A program made the translations under genes and the position numbers. Positions 1 through 10,052 of a DNA stretch of 64,000 nt are shown one piece after another (within the stretch, counting starts at the first letter, position 1; every line of letters begins with the position of its first letter). The stretch is from CAVYXA01 sp963846775 (GTDB lineage Bacteria > Verrucomicrobiota > Verrucomicrobiia > Chthoniobacterales > UBA10450), in NCBI GenBank assembly GCA_963846775.1, contig CAWJXB010000006.1, positions 310,001-374,000 on the forward strand, read 5' to 3'. The notes below the pieces were generated by a model, which was not told where the DNA came from, did not search any database, and saw nothing but the letters and a program-made list of their open reading frames with translations.

Positions 1-83
1 ACTTGATTGCGCTTGTTAGGCCGGCCGCAAAACGCGCCGGCGTAATGGAGAGCGAACGAACCTGCTCTTCTAATTGCTCCTTA
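1..83 (-). other. possible start of a further cluster gene, cut by window edge
   Basis: Downstream of the desaturase stop, the minus strand has an AAGGAG Shine-Dalgarno-like run near 73-78. One frame then stays open to the window edge and reads plausibly as protein (LEEQVRSLSITPARF). I see no standard start codon directly behind the AAGGAG, so this is only a hint that the biosynthetic operon continues to the left. Confidence 0.2.
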
Positions 84-1031
84 TCAAATGGTTCGCCATT
101 GCGGCCCGACGCGCGGATCGGCCAGGCAGCGCATCACGTCTATTAATGCGTAACGATAACTTGGGTACGGCATCCGCTCGCCCGGCTTGGTCGGCTGCAA
201 TTTTTCCACGTGCTGCGGCAGGAAGGCATGGGGTAGGCCGGCCCGTTGATGATGCACGCCATGAAACGGTTCGTGCAACAGGGTGAAAGCGACCAGCCGT
301 CCCAGCCAGCTCTTCGCCACGATACTCCGCGTCGAACCGTTGACCGTGTCGCCCGTCATTCCCACGTGTTCGATGTACTTGCGCCAACTCTGCAAATTAG
401 CCGCCAAAAATGCAGGCACGAGATGCATCCAGAGGAAATATTTCCACAGACCGAATGCTGCCATGGTCCAGAGGAGCACAGCCCAGATCACAGCAGTCAG
501 CGCCAATTCCGCCCAAATCCGTCGACGAACGCGCTTGCTTCGAACCGGAGTCGAAGAACAGAGAAAGGCTCGCAGAAAAACAAACGGGCCATAAAACAAT
601 CCGAAATTCAGCTCACAAAACGCGGCCAGACATCTCTTCCACCGTGGAATGTTCGTGTGAGAAAGCGGCCAGAATTCGCAATCACGTTCCGTCGCGAGAT
701 AGGCATGATGCGTTTGATGAATAACGCGGTAGAGACTGAAGCTCATCAGGCTCAGCGTGCCAATCACCATCCCATCGAACTCATTGAAGCGACGATTTTT
801 TCGGAGAAGCCCGTGAGCCGCCTCATGCAGGCCGATGAGGAGGCCGTGCATCAAATGGCTCACCACGACTACGAGTGGCACCGCCAGCCAGATCCAGCCG
901 CGATAGACCGCCATCGCGAGCAGCACTTCAGTCAAAACCAAACCGAAAACGAGAAATTGAAACGCACCCCGCAAGACCCAATGCGGCTCATGCATCTCAC
1001 TAAAGTCTTCATCGATGGAGGCTTCGTTCAT
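84..1031 (-). CDS. membrane fatty acid desaturase family protein
   Basis: This 315-residue integral membrane protein belongs to the fatty-acid desaturase/hydroxylase superfamily, di-iron enzymes that insert double bonds or hydroxyls into acyl chains. The three histidine boxes are visible: HEAAH at residues 69-73, HQTHH at 105-109 and HEPFHGVHH near 254-262. Hydrophobic stretches lie at about 22-42, 47-66 and 185-210. Its ATG overlaps the stop of the condensation-domain gene as ATGA, so the two are probably translationally coupled. The context suggests it acts on the polyketide chain or on a lipid joined to it, rather than in bulk membrane lipid synthesis; that is an inference. Substrate and regiochemistry cannot be read from the sequence. 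Confidence 0.85.
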   Translation of the reverse strand: MNEASIDEDFSEMHEPHWVLRGAFQFLVFGLVLTEVLLAMAVYRGWIWLAVPLVVVVSHLMHGLLIGLHEAAHGLLRKNRRFNEFDGMVIGTLSLMSFSLYRVIHQTHHAYLATERDCEFWPLSHTNIPRWKRCLAAFCELNFGLFYGPFVFLRAFLCSSTPVRSKRVRRRIWAELALTAVIWAVLLWTMAAFGLWKYFLWMHLVPAFLAANLQSWRKYIEHVGMTGDTVNGSTRSIVAKSWLGRLVAFTLLHEPFHGVHHQRAGLPHAFLPQHVEKLQPTKPGERMPYPSYRYALIDVMRCLADPRVGPQWRTI

Positions 1032-2374
1032 TGGGGTTGGTTCAACACTTCAGAGATGCGGCTCTCGGGCGAGCGGCAGATCCCCGCCAGTACTCGCCGA
1101 AATATGCCATCGAGGCTTTCAATGTCACGCCGGGAAAACAGATTCTCGCGGAAAAGCCATGCGATTTCCAGGCCTTCGCGGTCTTCGGTGATTTCGCACC
1201 CGAGTTGGAAACGCGCCGTGCCAGTCGAGCGCATGCTGAGGCGTGCGGAAAGATTCGGCAGCGAAATCTCCGGCATGGGATGGTTCTGTAGAGCAAAGCG
1301 CACTTCGAAAAGCGGATTGTATCCTTCTTCCGATTTCTCGCGGAGCGCATGCACCAACTCGACGAAAGGGATGGCGTTAGCAAACGAGTCAACCGTTAAC
1401 TGATGTCCCGCTCGCAAATGATCAGCCGCAACGCGCGAGCGATCGACATGCCCGCGCAGAGGTACGATACCGGCATAATATCCCATCGTTTCCCGCGCAG
1501 TTTGCTTGGTGCGATTAGCGACCGGCGTTCCGACCACCAGATCATTAAATCCGCTCCATTCGGAGAACGCAATTTGGAAGGCACCGAACAGCGCGCTGAA
1601 AAATGTCACGCCAGTCCGACGGGCCAGTTCGCGGGTCTCGTTAGTTAGACCCGCAGGAATTGTGGATAGCCATCGCGTCGGCGCCCCTCGGCCGATCGGC
1701 GGATTCCACATTCGGCGTGGACTGGCTAACCTGGTTCTCCAAAATTCGATGCGCTGTTCCAATATCTCTGGTTTCCAGAAAGCGCGCTCGGCTGCGCCCC
1801 ACGCTGAATAGGTCTGCACGACCGGTGGCAAAGCCTCCGATGGTCCCATCACTACCTCAATGTAAGCCGCGAAGAGGTCCTGAACCAAAACTCCCAGGCT
1901 CCAGCCATCAGCGATGGCATGATGAATCGCGAAGACCAGCAAATGGTGGTTCGTCTCGCGGCGCAAGTCTGCCGCGCGATAGAGTGGGCCCTGCACCAGA
2001 TCGAACGGCGCGCTGAAAATTTCTGCTGCCAATTCTTCGATCTCGTCCGGCCCAGCATCGTCGGACGCAACTTCACGAGAATCAAAACTGATCCCGCAAT
2101 TCCTGCGGATCATCTGGAGAGGACGCTCCTTGCCGGGAAGAATTGAGAGACGCAGGACTTCCTGACGATCGACCACTCGCTGAATCGCGGTCCGACACTC
2201 GCGTTCAGTCAGGAGCCCATGCACCTCGATGAGACAGCAGATGTGATTCGCATTGTCCTCTATCGACACCGGGGAGACTTCCCAGAGCTCCCGTTGTGGG
2301 AAAGTCAGCGGATGAAGCTGCGCTTCACCGCTATCAATCCATTGCTTGAGACGAACGCGTTGATCGGTTGCCAT
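1028..2374 (-). CDS. free-standing NRPS-type condensation domain protein
   Basis: The 448-residue protein is a single condensation domain of the nonribosomal peptide synthetase family. The catalytic motif HHxxxDG appears as HHAIADG at residues 151-157, and further C-domain landmarks are VVGTPVANR (near 275) and YYAGIVPLR (near 295). No adenylation or carrier domain is attached. Such stand-alone domains join a carrier-bound acyl chain to an amine or alcohol. It starts about 27 bases after the PKS stop and overlaps the next gene by four bases, so it is probably cotranscribed with the PKS and may release its product as an amide or ester. That release role is inferred. A stand-alone acyltransferase acting on another carrier is the main alternative. 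Confidence 0.9.
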   Translation of the reverse strand: MATDQRVRLKQWIDSGEAQLHPLTFPQRELWEVSPVSIEDNANHICCLIEVHGLLTERECRTAIQRVVDRQEVLRLSILPGKERPLQMIRRNCGISFDSREVASDDAGPDEIEELAAEIFSAPFDLVQGPLYRAADLRRETNHHLLVFAIHHAIADGWSLGVLVQDLFAAYIEVVMGPSEALPPVVQTYSAWGAAERAFWKPEILEQRIEFWRTRLASPRRMWNPPIGRGAPTRWLSTIPAGLTNETRELARRTGVTFFSALFGAFQIAFSEWSGFNDLVVGTPVANRTKQTARETMGYYAGIVPLRGHVDRSRVAADHLRAGHQLTVDSFANAIPFVELVHALREKSEEGYNPLFEVRFALQNHPMPEISLPNLSARLSMRSTGTARFQLGCEITEDREGLEIAWLFRENLFSRRDIESLDGIFRRVLAGICRSPESRISEVLNQPQ

Positions 2375-2401
2375 GGTATCGCGGTCGCGCGAGACCGGAG
2401 C

Positions 2402-5400
2402 CTAACGTTTGGCGTCTTCGATCGTCTCAGTTTCTTTTGAGTCCGACTCGCCTCCGAGCAGGCGCTCGATCTCTTCGTCCGAAATTGCATCGAGGTCGAC
2501 TGCACTAGCCGTTTCCGCTGGCACCGCCACGGGCGCGGATTCCACAACGCTTGCAGCGCCACCGAGATGACCGGCGATTAACGAGGCGATCTGACCGATG
2601 GTTCGCGCCCGCATCAAACTTGTTGGAGGTAATGCCACGCGGACTGCCGCTTCAAGCGAGGTCTCGATTTCGACACCCATCAATGAATCCAGTCCAAGAT
2701 CCGTGAGCGGCTGATCGTCACGCAGGCTGTCCGGCTTCACTCGCAGGACGGAACCAACGGCTTCCCGCACGGCCTGGCAGATCACGGCCTGTTTCTCGGC
2801 CGCCCCGGCTGCGTCGATCCGGCTTCGCCAATCTGTTGTCGCACCGACTGATTGCTGACTTTCAAGCGCGGCGAAAATGCGCTCTAGGAACGGATTCTCC
2901 TGCATGGTTCGAAAGAACTGCCGCCATTTCCCCCAATCGACCCGGATCGAAATTGCTTGTGAACTTCCTGCACGAAGGAACGATTCAAGCAGCGCTGTTG
3001 CTTCTCCGGGTGAAATCGCCATGGTTCCCTGCCGGGCAAGAAAATCTGCCACGCGCTCATTACGCGCCACATAACCTTCGCCGCCGAGAACTCCCCAATT
3101 TACAGTCAGCGCAGGCAGGCCAAGCGTCTGACGATGGTGAGCCAGACTATCGAGAAAGGCGTTCGCTGCACTGTAATTACCTTGAGCCGGATTGCCGAAA
3201 ATACTTGAGACAGATGAGAACATCACAAAGCAATCGAGTTTCATTTGCCGGGTTGCTTCGTGGAGCAACCATGCGCCTTGCGCCTTTGGTCCAAAGACGG
3301 TTCGCATGCGTTCCGGCGTGAGCGCCGCGATCGGCGCATCGTCAATCACCATCGCAAGGTGAAACAGACCACGCAGTGGCTTTCCGTGGGACTTGATCGC
3401 CGCGAAAACTCGCTGCACGTCGTCAGGCATGCTGATATTCGCGGCCACAATGGATACTTCCACGCCCTGCGCCTGCAGATCCTCCACGAATTCTGCGGCC
3501 TCCGGGCTCGAAGCGCCGCTGCGGCTTGTGAGCACAAGATGGCGCGCACCGCAATCAACCAACCATCGGGCCAGCACCTTGCCGTAGCCGCCGAACGCAC
3601 CGGTAATGAGATAGCATCCATCCGATTTCACCTCGAATCCCGGCCCGGGCAATTCACCGCGCCGTGGAACAAATGGTGTCGCGAAAGCCACGACAACCTT
3701 TCCGATATGTTTTCCACCCGCCATGAGACGAAACGCGGAATCGATTCGGGATACTGGAAAGGCACGGTAAGGAAGCGGCCGCAACGCGCCCTTTTCGATC
3801 AATACGGAAATCTCCTCCAGCATCTGACCGGTAAATTCTTCGTTACCATGGAAAACCGCGTCCATGGCCACGACATGGAACGAAGCATTGTTGCGAAGGG
3901 GTCGAAGCGGGATACGCGCATTTTGGTAAATGTCGCGCTTGCCGATCTCGATGAAGCGACCGAACTCGGCGAGACAAGATAGTCCCATTGGAATTGCTTC
4001 CCCGGCGAGCGCGTTCAGAACCACATCCACTCCCTTGCCATCGGTCAATTTCATCACCGCCTCGGCAAAATCGCCGCGCCGGGAGTCGATTACGTGTTCG
4101 ACCCCGAGCGTTTTGAGCAGAGCGCGTTTGCTCGGACTGCCGGCTGTGGCGATTACCTCCGCGCCGAGGTGCAGCGCGATTTGAATCGCAGCCATTCCGA
4201 CTCCACCCGCTCCCGCGTGAACAAGGACGCGCTCGCGCTCGCGCAATCGCCCCACGTTTCGCAGCGCATACCAAGCGGTCATAAATACAACCGGTAATGT
4301 TGCCGCTGCCTCAAATGTCAGATCTGCTGGAATCCGCCGCAAATCTCCCACGCGCGCTATCGCGTGGGTGGCGATTCCAGGAACGGCGAGACCGAAAACA
4401 CGGTCCCCGGGAGCGAGCTTCGCGACATTCGGGCCAACCGCCCTAACGATGCCAGCAACCTCGTCGCCAAAAATACGCGCGTCCGGAGCATCCCCCGGAT
4501 AAAGCGCCAGCGCCTTGAGCACGTCGCGGAAATTCATTCCGGCCGCTTTCACTTCGATCAACACCTGGCCCGGCCCGCACTGCGGTAGTTCAAACGGAAC
4601 GAGGCGGAGCGTATCGAGACGACCGCGTTCCCGGGATTGCAAAAGTAACGGCACGGCCGAATCGAGCCACTGCTCGTGAGAGGGCCGACCGCGGTCCAGT
4701 CGCCGAACATAACGAGCTTCACCTCGCAAGGCGATCTCGCGTTCCTCATCCTGACGAGACATCTCGCTCCACAATAATTCTGTATCTTCCGCGGACTGTT
4801 CTGCGGGAAGATCGATGGCGCGCCAGGAGAGATTGGAATGTTCGTTCAAGATAACGCGCATCAATCCGATGCTCGGCGCTTGTGCCACTGTCGTCGGTCG
4901 CAGATTGCTGCCGGCGGGCTGGGCGTTGCGTGTTACCAGGTCCAGTCGGAGCCTAGCCGCCGGCCGAGCAGATTCAAACGCCTGCGTAAGATGAAGCAGT
5001 CCGTCCAGATTGGTCGCCATGTCGGCTTCATCCGCGCGTGCATCGAGATTCCATAGGTAAACAATGCGCTCAAGTGGGGAGCTCGCACAGGTCCTAACGA
5101 GTTCTTGCCAGTCTTCCAACGTCCCGGGTCGCAGGGTAAAAAAGTCGTTGCCATCGAACTGGAAGCGGGTTCCCGGCGTGGCGACGCGGCATCTGGCGCC
5201 AAGGTGGCGCAGCCGCGAAACCAGTGTATCAGCCAATGCCGACGCATCTGCGAAAACAAGCCATGACTTCTCTTTCGGTGCCTCAATCCCTGCCTCAACC
5301 ACAGAAGCTTCGTCGTAGGATTTACGCGCCAGCAAGCCGATCTGACCTTCGCCGCCAGTCGGGCCGATCAAACCGGGTAGCGAACCCGTTTCACAAAAAC

Positions 5401-8400
5401 CGGCCTCACGTAATACCGCTTCCCATTGTGTCCTCTTGAGCAACGGCTGTTGCGGCCGCAGGTCGCGATCGGTGAAACGCCACCAACCGCTTGTTAGGCC
5501 AAAAACCGTCTCGGTCCAGAGTTGCGGCGTCGCCGTGTCCATGAAAATGAGACTGCCGCCGGGTGCAAGCAAGCCATGCAAATTACGCAATGCGGCCCGG
5601 ACATCGCGGACAGCGTGCAGCACGTTGGTCCCTATGATGAAGTCGAACGCCCCCGCTTCGAGTTCTTGCTCTACGGCAGATTTTTCGAGATCGAAAATCC
5701 TGAACTCCACCTCCGGAAACGCCGCGAGCTTCTGCGCGGCGCCGGAGAAAAACGAGGCCGACACATCGCTGAACGTGTAGGAATGCAAGCCGCGCTCGAG
5801 AAGCGTTAAAACTTGTGAGGCCAATCCACCTGTCCCCGCACCGATTTCCAGGATGCGCAAGCCACGCCCTTCCGGCAAACTTCGCGCGGCCGTGCTCACC
5901 GTCTCAGCGATAGCTGCGAGCCAATGGCTGGTGAAGAGACCGTCGCCGTAGAAGTGATCGAGTAACTCCGATCCGATCCCCGAGAACAAGACCTGCACAG
6001 CATCCTTTTCGCCGCGCAAGATCGATCCCAATTCTGCGCAATTTCCTTCGCAAAGAAGTGCCTCGGGAAGATGTCCCGGGTGCTTCTCGATGTACTGGCG
6101 TAGTACTTTCTCCGCGGAATCCGCCGCCTCAGCAAAATCAGATGTCGGCTCAAATCCCGCTTCTTTTTTCCGGAGCAAGCCCCGCCTAACGAGACCAAAC
6201 ATCAATCGCTCAAAAACGGGGCGCATCGGCATCGCTACGTGAAGCGTTGCCGCATCAAAGGGAACCTTTCCGATTACCCCCATTCCCCGCAGCCCGCTCG
6301 CCAGTTGCGCCGCGGCCAGATCGTCCGCCGCATGAAGCGCCGACTCCAGTTCGAAGTGGCCGCGAACGGCCATCACACAATCCAACGCCTCCTGGGCCGC
6401 GGCTTTCAATCGGCCCAGTGGAAGCGGGGCCAGCGCAGGTTTGGGGAACTCGCTGGGCGTCCGTTGCCAGGCGACATGATATGTCAAATCGCGTGCGCCG
6501 CCGGGCGCGGAAGAGCGGCCCGCGCCGGAGAGGCTGATGGCTCGAAATCCATCCGCCAGCACGCAAGGTTTTCCTTCCTCATTATATAGAGAGATGTCGC
6601 CTTCGAGGAAGTCGTCGCCAAACCCGCGCACTTTTGCACAAACGCGAGTCGAGGCGCCGGGTGATCCGAGATAGAGAATGCGGTGAAAACCGACCGGGAG
6701 TTTCATCCGGGCCTGGCGGCCTTCGACTGTCGCGGCACCGGCGGAGAATACCTGAAGCGCTCCGTCCAAAAGAACAGGGTGCAGAGCGTATTCGCCTGCA
6801 CGGGTAGACACCGCGGCCGACAAAGCGACGCGCCCGGCCGATTGACCGGCGCCGGCTGACAGTTCGCGAATCGGCCGAAATTCCTCGCCGTAGCGCAACC
6901 CAAGATCGGCCATGTGACGATAGAATCCGTCGACTGCGACGGATTGAGTGCCGGCAGGTTGCGTCCATTTTGAGGAAACAAAGGCCGACTCCGTGCGCTC
7001 GCCACGTAGCGTGCCCACCACGTGGAGTGACCAGGCAACGCTTTGTTCGAAACGGCTTTGAATGGCAAAGGTGCGTTCGTTAGGCGAGTAGGAGAACTCG
7101 ATTTGTACCCCCGATGGCGGATCCGGCAGGATGAGTGGCTTGCGAATTTCGAGGTCCTCCACGACGAACGGTTGTCCCTCGAACAACTGCACCCCGGCTT
7201 CAAGCGCCATCTCGACAAATGCCGCCGCTGGAAAAATCGCATGGTTTTCCACCTTGTGATCCTTCAAGAAAGCCATGTGCCGGGAGTCCAGCCTAACGAT
7301 CCAGGTCGGCATGGCGCGTGGGAGCCGGACATCGAAGAGGCCGCGTCCACCGGGTGCGAGCCGGCCATCCCGGGCATCGCTTGCCTCATTCCACCACCGC
7401 GTCTTTTCCCATGCATAAGCCGGCAGCGAGAGAAGATGTCGTGAAGGCGTCATCGCAGAGAAATTGAGTGCAACACCGGCACGGTGCAGATCCATTGCCG
7501 CCTCGAGCATTGATTCAAACTCGCGCTCGCGACGGGCGGAAGAGATCACGATGCCCTTGGCTCCCCGCGCCACCAGACATTCCTGGGTCGAATGCGCCAA
7601 CGCGGGATGAGCATTGAGCTCCAGCCAAATGTCTACGCCGAAGTCGGCCAGCGCGGCCACGGCCGGGGCAAAACGTACCGGCTCGCGAATGCCGCGCGCC
7701 CAATAGGCGGCATCGCACGATTCGCCGGCACAGCGACCGCCCGTCACCGTGCTGAAAAATGGAATTTCGCCCGGCTGCGGTTTGAGATCGGCTAGCGCAG
7801 CTTCCAGGGCTTCCGACGCCGGTCGCATGAGCGGATGATGAAACGCATGATCCACCCTAACCAGTCGGGCAAAGACGCCCTGCGACTCCAGTTCCGTCGC
7901 CATCGCCTCAAGCGAAACGCGCGGACCGGAGAGCGTGATGGAACGCGGCCCGTTGAAAGCCGAAATCGTTACAGTGCGATCGTGTCGCGCGATCAGCGCC
8001 AGGGCTTCGTCCTCAGGCAGTCCAACAGCGAGCATCGTCCCTTCGCCGCGGCCGCAAGATTCCATAAGACGTGCTCGCAAAGCGACAATCCGCGCGGCTT
8101 CTTCAAGGGGAACAATGCCGGCGATGCATGCGGCTGCGATCTCACCCACGCTATGGCCCACGATGGCCCAGGGTCGAACGCCCCAGGATTTCCAAAGCGC
8201 CGCGAGCGCTACCTGCATGGCAAAAATGGATGGCTGCACAATCTCCGTCCGCGACATCTGAGACATTTCTTCGGAGCGAGCGAGTTCTTCGCGAAAGGAG
8301 AAACTGGCCCAGGGCGAGAGCGCGGCGTCACAGCGCTCGATCGTCTCGCGAAATACTGGCTCGTGCTTCATCAAATCGCGACCCATTCCCCACCATTGCG

Positions 8401-9004
8401 GACCTTGCCCGCTCGTGATGAAGCCGATGCGCGGTGCTTGCTCTCGGCGGGCCGTGAATGCGGCGCGGATTTTGGGGCTATCTTCCTTCTTCGCAAACGC
8501 ATCGAGTTGCTCGGTCAATTCTGCCCAGCTCGAAGTTACGAGAGTTAGCCGATGCGAATGATGATTCCGCCGGACCCCTAATGTATAAGTCAGATCCGGC
8601 AGAACGGGCGAACTGCCGTTGGCGCTGGCATGCTCCCTCACCCATGCGCTCAAATTTGCCGCTGAAATTTGGAGCGATTTTTCCGAACGCGCAGAAAGCG
8701 TCACCGGCCACGGCCGGGAACCTGGAATGGACAGCGATTTTTCAGGCTGATGCGGCGGAGGCTCAGCCAGAATGACGTGGGCGTTGGCTCCTCCGAACCC
8801 AAATGAGTTCACGCCTGCGATACGCTCCGCCGTTCCATTCGGGAAAGGCCTCGAGCTGAGTCGGCACGCGCAACTTGAGTTTCTCAAAATCAATGTGCGG
8901 ATTCGGCGTCGAAAAATGAAGGCTCGGCGGAATCTGTCCGTGCTTAAGAACCAGCATCGCTTTGAGAAGCCCCGCCACGCCCGCAGCTGTCTCCAAATGA
9001 CCAA
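2402..9004 (-). CDS. highly reducing type I polyketide synthase, main part (KS end-AT-DH-cMT-ER-KR-ACP)
   Basis: This frame carries most of a single-module PKS. Homology starts near 8862 with the end of the ketosynthase (GVNSFGFGGANAH); the first 45 or so residues before that are out-of-frame KS sequence. Domains in order, in residues of this frame: acyltransferase about 190-500 with GHSVGE near 281 and a malonyl-type HAFH motif; dehydratase about 555-830 (HKVENHAIFP, LDGALQ); C-methyltransferase about 960-1180 (ILEIGAGTGG); enoyl reductase about 1440-1760 (HAGAGGVG); ketoreductase about 1780-2000 (TGAFGGYG, then YSAAN); carrier domain near 2105 (LGLDSLMG). The order matches fungal-type iterative reducing PKSs and would give a methyl-branched, largely saturated chain from malonyl-CoA. 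The ER active-site context and iteration number are not determined. It ends TAG within a CGTTAGG motif. Confidence 0.92.
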   Translation of the reverse strand: MVIWRQLRAWRGFSKRCWFLSTDRFRRAFIFRRRIRTLILRNSSCACRLSSRPFPNGTAERIAGVNSFGFGGANAHVILAEPPPHQPEKSLSIPGSRPWPVTLSARSEKSLQISAANLSAWVREHASANGSSPVLPDLTYTLGVRRNHHSHRLTLVTSSWAELTEQLDAFAKKEDSPKIRAAFTARREQAPRIGFITSGQGPQWWGMGRDLMKHEPVFRETIERCDAALSPWASFSFREELARSEEMSQMSRTEIVQPSIFAMQVALAALWKSWGVRPWAIVGHSVGEIAAACIAGIVPLEEAARIVALRARLMESCGRGEGTMLAVGLPEDEALALIARHDRTVTISAFNGPRSITLSGPRVSLEAMATELESQGVFARLVRVDHAFHHPLMRPASEALEAALADLKPQPGEIPFFSTVTGGRCAGESCDAAYWARGIREPVRFAPAVAALADFGVDIWLELNAHPALAHSTQECLVARGAKGIVISSARREREFESMLEAAMDLHRAGVALNFSAMTPSRHLLSLPAYAWEKTRWWNEASDARDGRLAPGGRGLFDVRLPRAMPTWIVRLDSRHMAFLKDHKVENHAIFPAAAFVEMALEAGVQLFEGQPFVVEDLEIRKPLILPDPPSGVQIEFSYSPNERTFAIQSRFEQSVAWSLHVVGTLRGERTESAFVSSKWTQPAGTQSVAVDGFYRHMADLGLRYGEEFRPIRELSAGAGQSAGRVALSAAVSTRAGEYALHPVLLDGALQVFSAGAATVEGRQARMKLPVGFHRILYLGSPGASTRVCAKVRGFGDDFLEGDISLYNEEGKPCVLADGFRAISLSGAGRSSAPGGARDLTYHVAWQRTPSEFPKPALAPLPLGRLKAAAQEALDCVMAVRGHFELESALHAADDLAAAQLASGLRGMGVIGKVPFDAATLHVAMPMRPVFERLMFGLVRRGLLRKKEAGFEPTSDFAEAADSAEKVLRQYIEKHPGHLPEALLCEGNCAELGSILRGEKDAVQVLFSGIGSELLDHFYGDGLFTSHWLAAIAETVSTAARSLPEGRGLRILEIGAGTGGLASQVLTLLERGLHSYTFSDVSASFFSGAAQKLAAFPEVEFRIFDLEKSAVEQELEAGAFDFIIGTNVLHAVRDVRAALRNLHGLLAPGGSLIFMDTATPQLWTETVFGLTSGWWRFTDRDLRPQQPLLKRTQWEAVLREAGFCETGSLPGLIGPTGGEGQIGLLARKSYDEASVVEAGIEAPKEKSWLVFADASALADTLVSRLRHLGARCRVATPGTRFQFDGNDFFTLRPGTLEDWQELVRTCASSPLERIVYLWNLDARADEADMATNLDGLLHLTQAFESARPAARLRLDLVTRNAQPAGSNLRPTTVAQAPSIGLMRVILNEHSNLSWRAIDLPAEQSAEDTELLWSEMSRQDEEREIALRGEARYVRRLDRGRPSHEQWLDSAVPLLLQSRERGRLDTLRLVPFELPQCGPGQVLIEVKAAGMNFRDVLKALALYPGDAPDARIFGDEVAGIVRAVGPNVAKLAPGDRVFGLAVPGIATHAIARVGDLRRIPADLTFEAAATLPVVFMTAWYALRNVGRLRERERVLVHAGAGGVGMAAIQIALHLGAEVIATAGSPSKRALLKTLGVEHVIDSRRGDFAEAVMKLTDGKGVDVVLNALAGEAIPMGLSCLAEFGRFIEIGKRDIYQNARIPLRPLRNNASFHVVAMDAVFHGNEEFTGQMLEEISVLIEKGALRPLPYRAFPVSRIDSAFRLMAGGKHIGKVVVAFATPFVPRRGELPGPGFEVKSDGCYLITGAFGGYGKVLARWLVDCGARHLVLTSRSGASSPEAAEFVEDLQAQGVEVSIVAANISMPDDVQRVFAAIKSHGKPLRGLFHLAMVIDDAPIAALTPERMRTVFGPKAQGAWLLHEATRQMKLDCFVMFSSVSSIFGNPAQGNYSAANAFLDSLAHHRQTLGLPALTVNWGVLGGEGYVARNERVADFLARQGTMAISPGEATALLESFLRAGSSQAISIRVDWGKWRQFFRTMQENPFLERIFAALESQQSVGATTDWRSRIDAAGAAEKQAVICQAVREAVGSVLRVKPDSLRDDQPLTDLGLDSLMGVEIETSLEAAVRVALPPTSLMRARTIGQIASLIAGHLGGAASVVESAPVAVPAETASAVDLDAISDEEIERLLGGESDSKETETIEDAKR

Positions 9005-10052
9005 GATTGGTTTTTATCGAGCCGATGGGCAGCGGTGTGTCGGCGGATCGATCGCCGCACAAAGCTTCGGCGAGAGCATGGGCTTCGATCGGATCCCCAA
9101 CCGCTGTCCCAGTGCCGTGGGCTTCGACGAATCCGATCTCCTCGGGCGCGATCCCGGCATCCCTGCAGGCGTCTTGCACCAGCCGTGTTTGCGCCTCCGG
9201 GCTGGGAAGCATGATGCCGTTGGTGTGTCCATCTTGATTGGTCGACGTCCCCAGAATTACGCCCTGAACCGGATCGCCATCGGCGATCGCCCGCGAAAGC
9301 CGCTTGAGCAAGACCATGCCGGCGCCCTCGCCACGCACAAATCCATTCGCGGATGCGTCGAAGGCCGCGCACCGACCCTCGGGCGAGAGCATCGCAGCCT
9401 GCGAGAACCCGATGAATCCGCCGGGCGAAATCATCACGGTGACACCGCCCGCCAGGGCGGCGTCTCCGCGCCCGGCCCAGATGTGCTCGCACGCCGCATG
9501 AACAGCGGTGAGCGCGGATGAGCACGCCGTGTCCATGGCAACGCTCGGGCCGCGCAGATTCAGGCAGTAGGAAATTCGATTTGCGGCGATGCTATGCGCG
9601 CTTCCGGTCGGCGTATGAGGGCCTATGCTGGAATGATCAAAGCTCGAGCTTTGAATTCCCTGATAATCGTTGTGCGATATGCCGACGAAAACCCCGAGAT
9701 CAGTTCCGCGCTCGAAATCGAGCACGAGCCCGGCATCTTCGATCGCTTCCCAGGCGGTCTCGAGGAGAAGTCGATGTTGCGGATCCACGTAAGGAGCTTC
9801 CCGCGGCGAGATACCAAAAAACTGCGGATCAAATTGATCGATGGCGTCAATAAATCCGCCGCGCTGGGTAATGGATTTTCCGGCCACGCCCGGCTCAGCA
9901 TCATAATACCGCTTGGCGTTCCAACGATCAGGTGGCACTTCAATGACGCCTTCACGCCCTTCGATGAGAAGCTTCCAAAGGGAGTCCTTGGAATTCACGC
10001 CGCCGGGAAAACGGCAGCCTACTCCAATAATAGCAATGCGTTCTTTTGACAT
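8763..10052 (-). CDS. ketosynthase domain of the same PKS, separated by a frameshift
   Basis: The 429-residue frame begins MSKERIAIIGVGCRFPGG, a typical PKS start. It contains the KS catalytic cysteine in DTACSSA (near residue 175), the first histidine in EAHGTGT (near 310) and the second in KTNLGHLET (near 350). The frame then runs out of homology at AFPEWNG near 8850. The missing end of the KS (GVNSFGFGGANAH) continues without a gap in the frame of the downstream PKS gene, so one base in or next to the TTTCCC run separates them; removing one C gives a continuous polypeptide of about 2.55 thousand residues. It could be a sequencing indel, a true mutation or a programmed shift. All KS active-site residues are present. 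Confidence 0.92.
   Translation of the reverse strand: MSKERIAIIGVGCRFPGGVNSKDSLWKLLIEGREGVIEVPPDRWNAKRYYDAEPGVAGKSITQRGGFIDAIDQFDPQFFGISPREAPYVDPQHRLLLETAWEAIEDAGLVLDFERGTDLGVFVGISHNDYQGIQSSSFDHSSIGPHTPTGSAHSIAANRISYCLNLRGPSVAMDTACSSALTAVHAACEHIWAGRGDAALAGGVTVMISPGGFIGFSQAAMLSPEGRCAAFDASANGFVRGEGAGMVLLKRLSRAIADGDPVQGVILGTSTNQDGHTNGIMLPSPEAQTRLVQDACRDAGIAPEEIGFVEAHGTGTAVGDPIEAHALAEALCGDRSADTPLPIGSIKTNLGHLETAAGVAGLLKAMLVLKHGQIPPSLHFSTPNPHIDFEKLKLRVPTQLEAFPEWNGGAYRRRELIWVRRSQRPRHSG

Noticed and set aside
246..1403. Long plus-strand open frame across the desaturase
   Set aside because: It is antisense to a clear desaturase with three histidine boxes.
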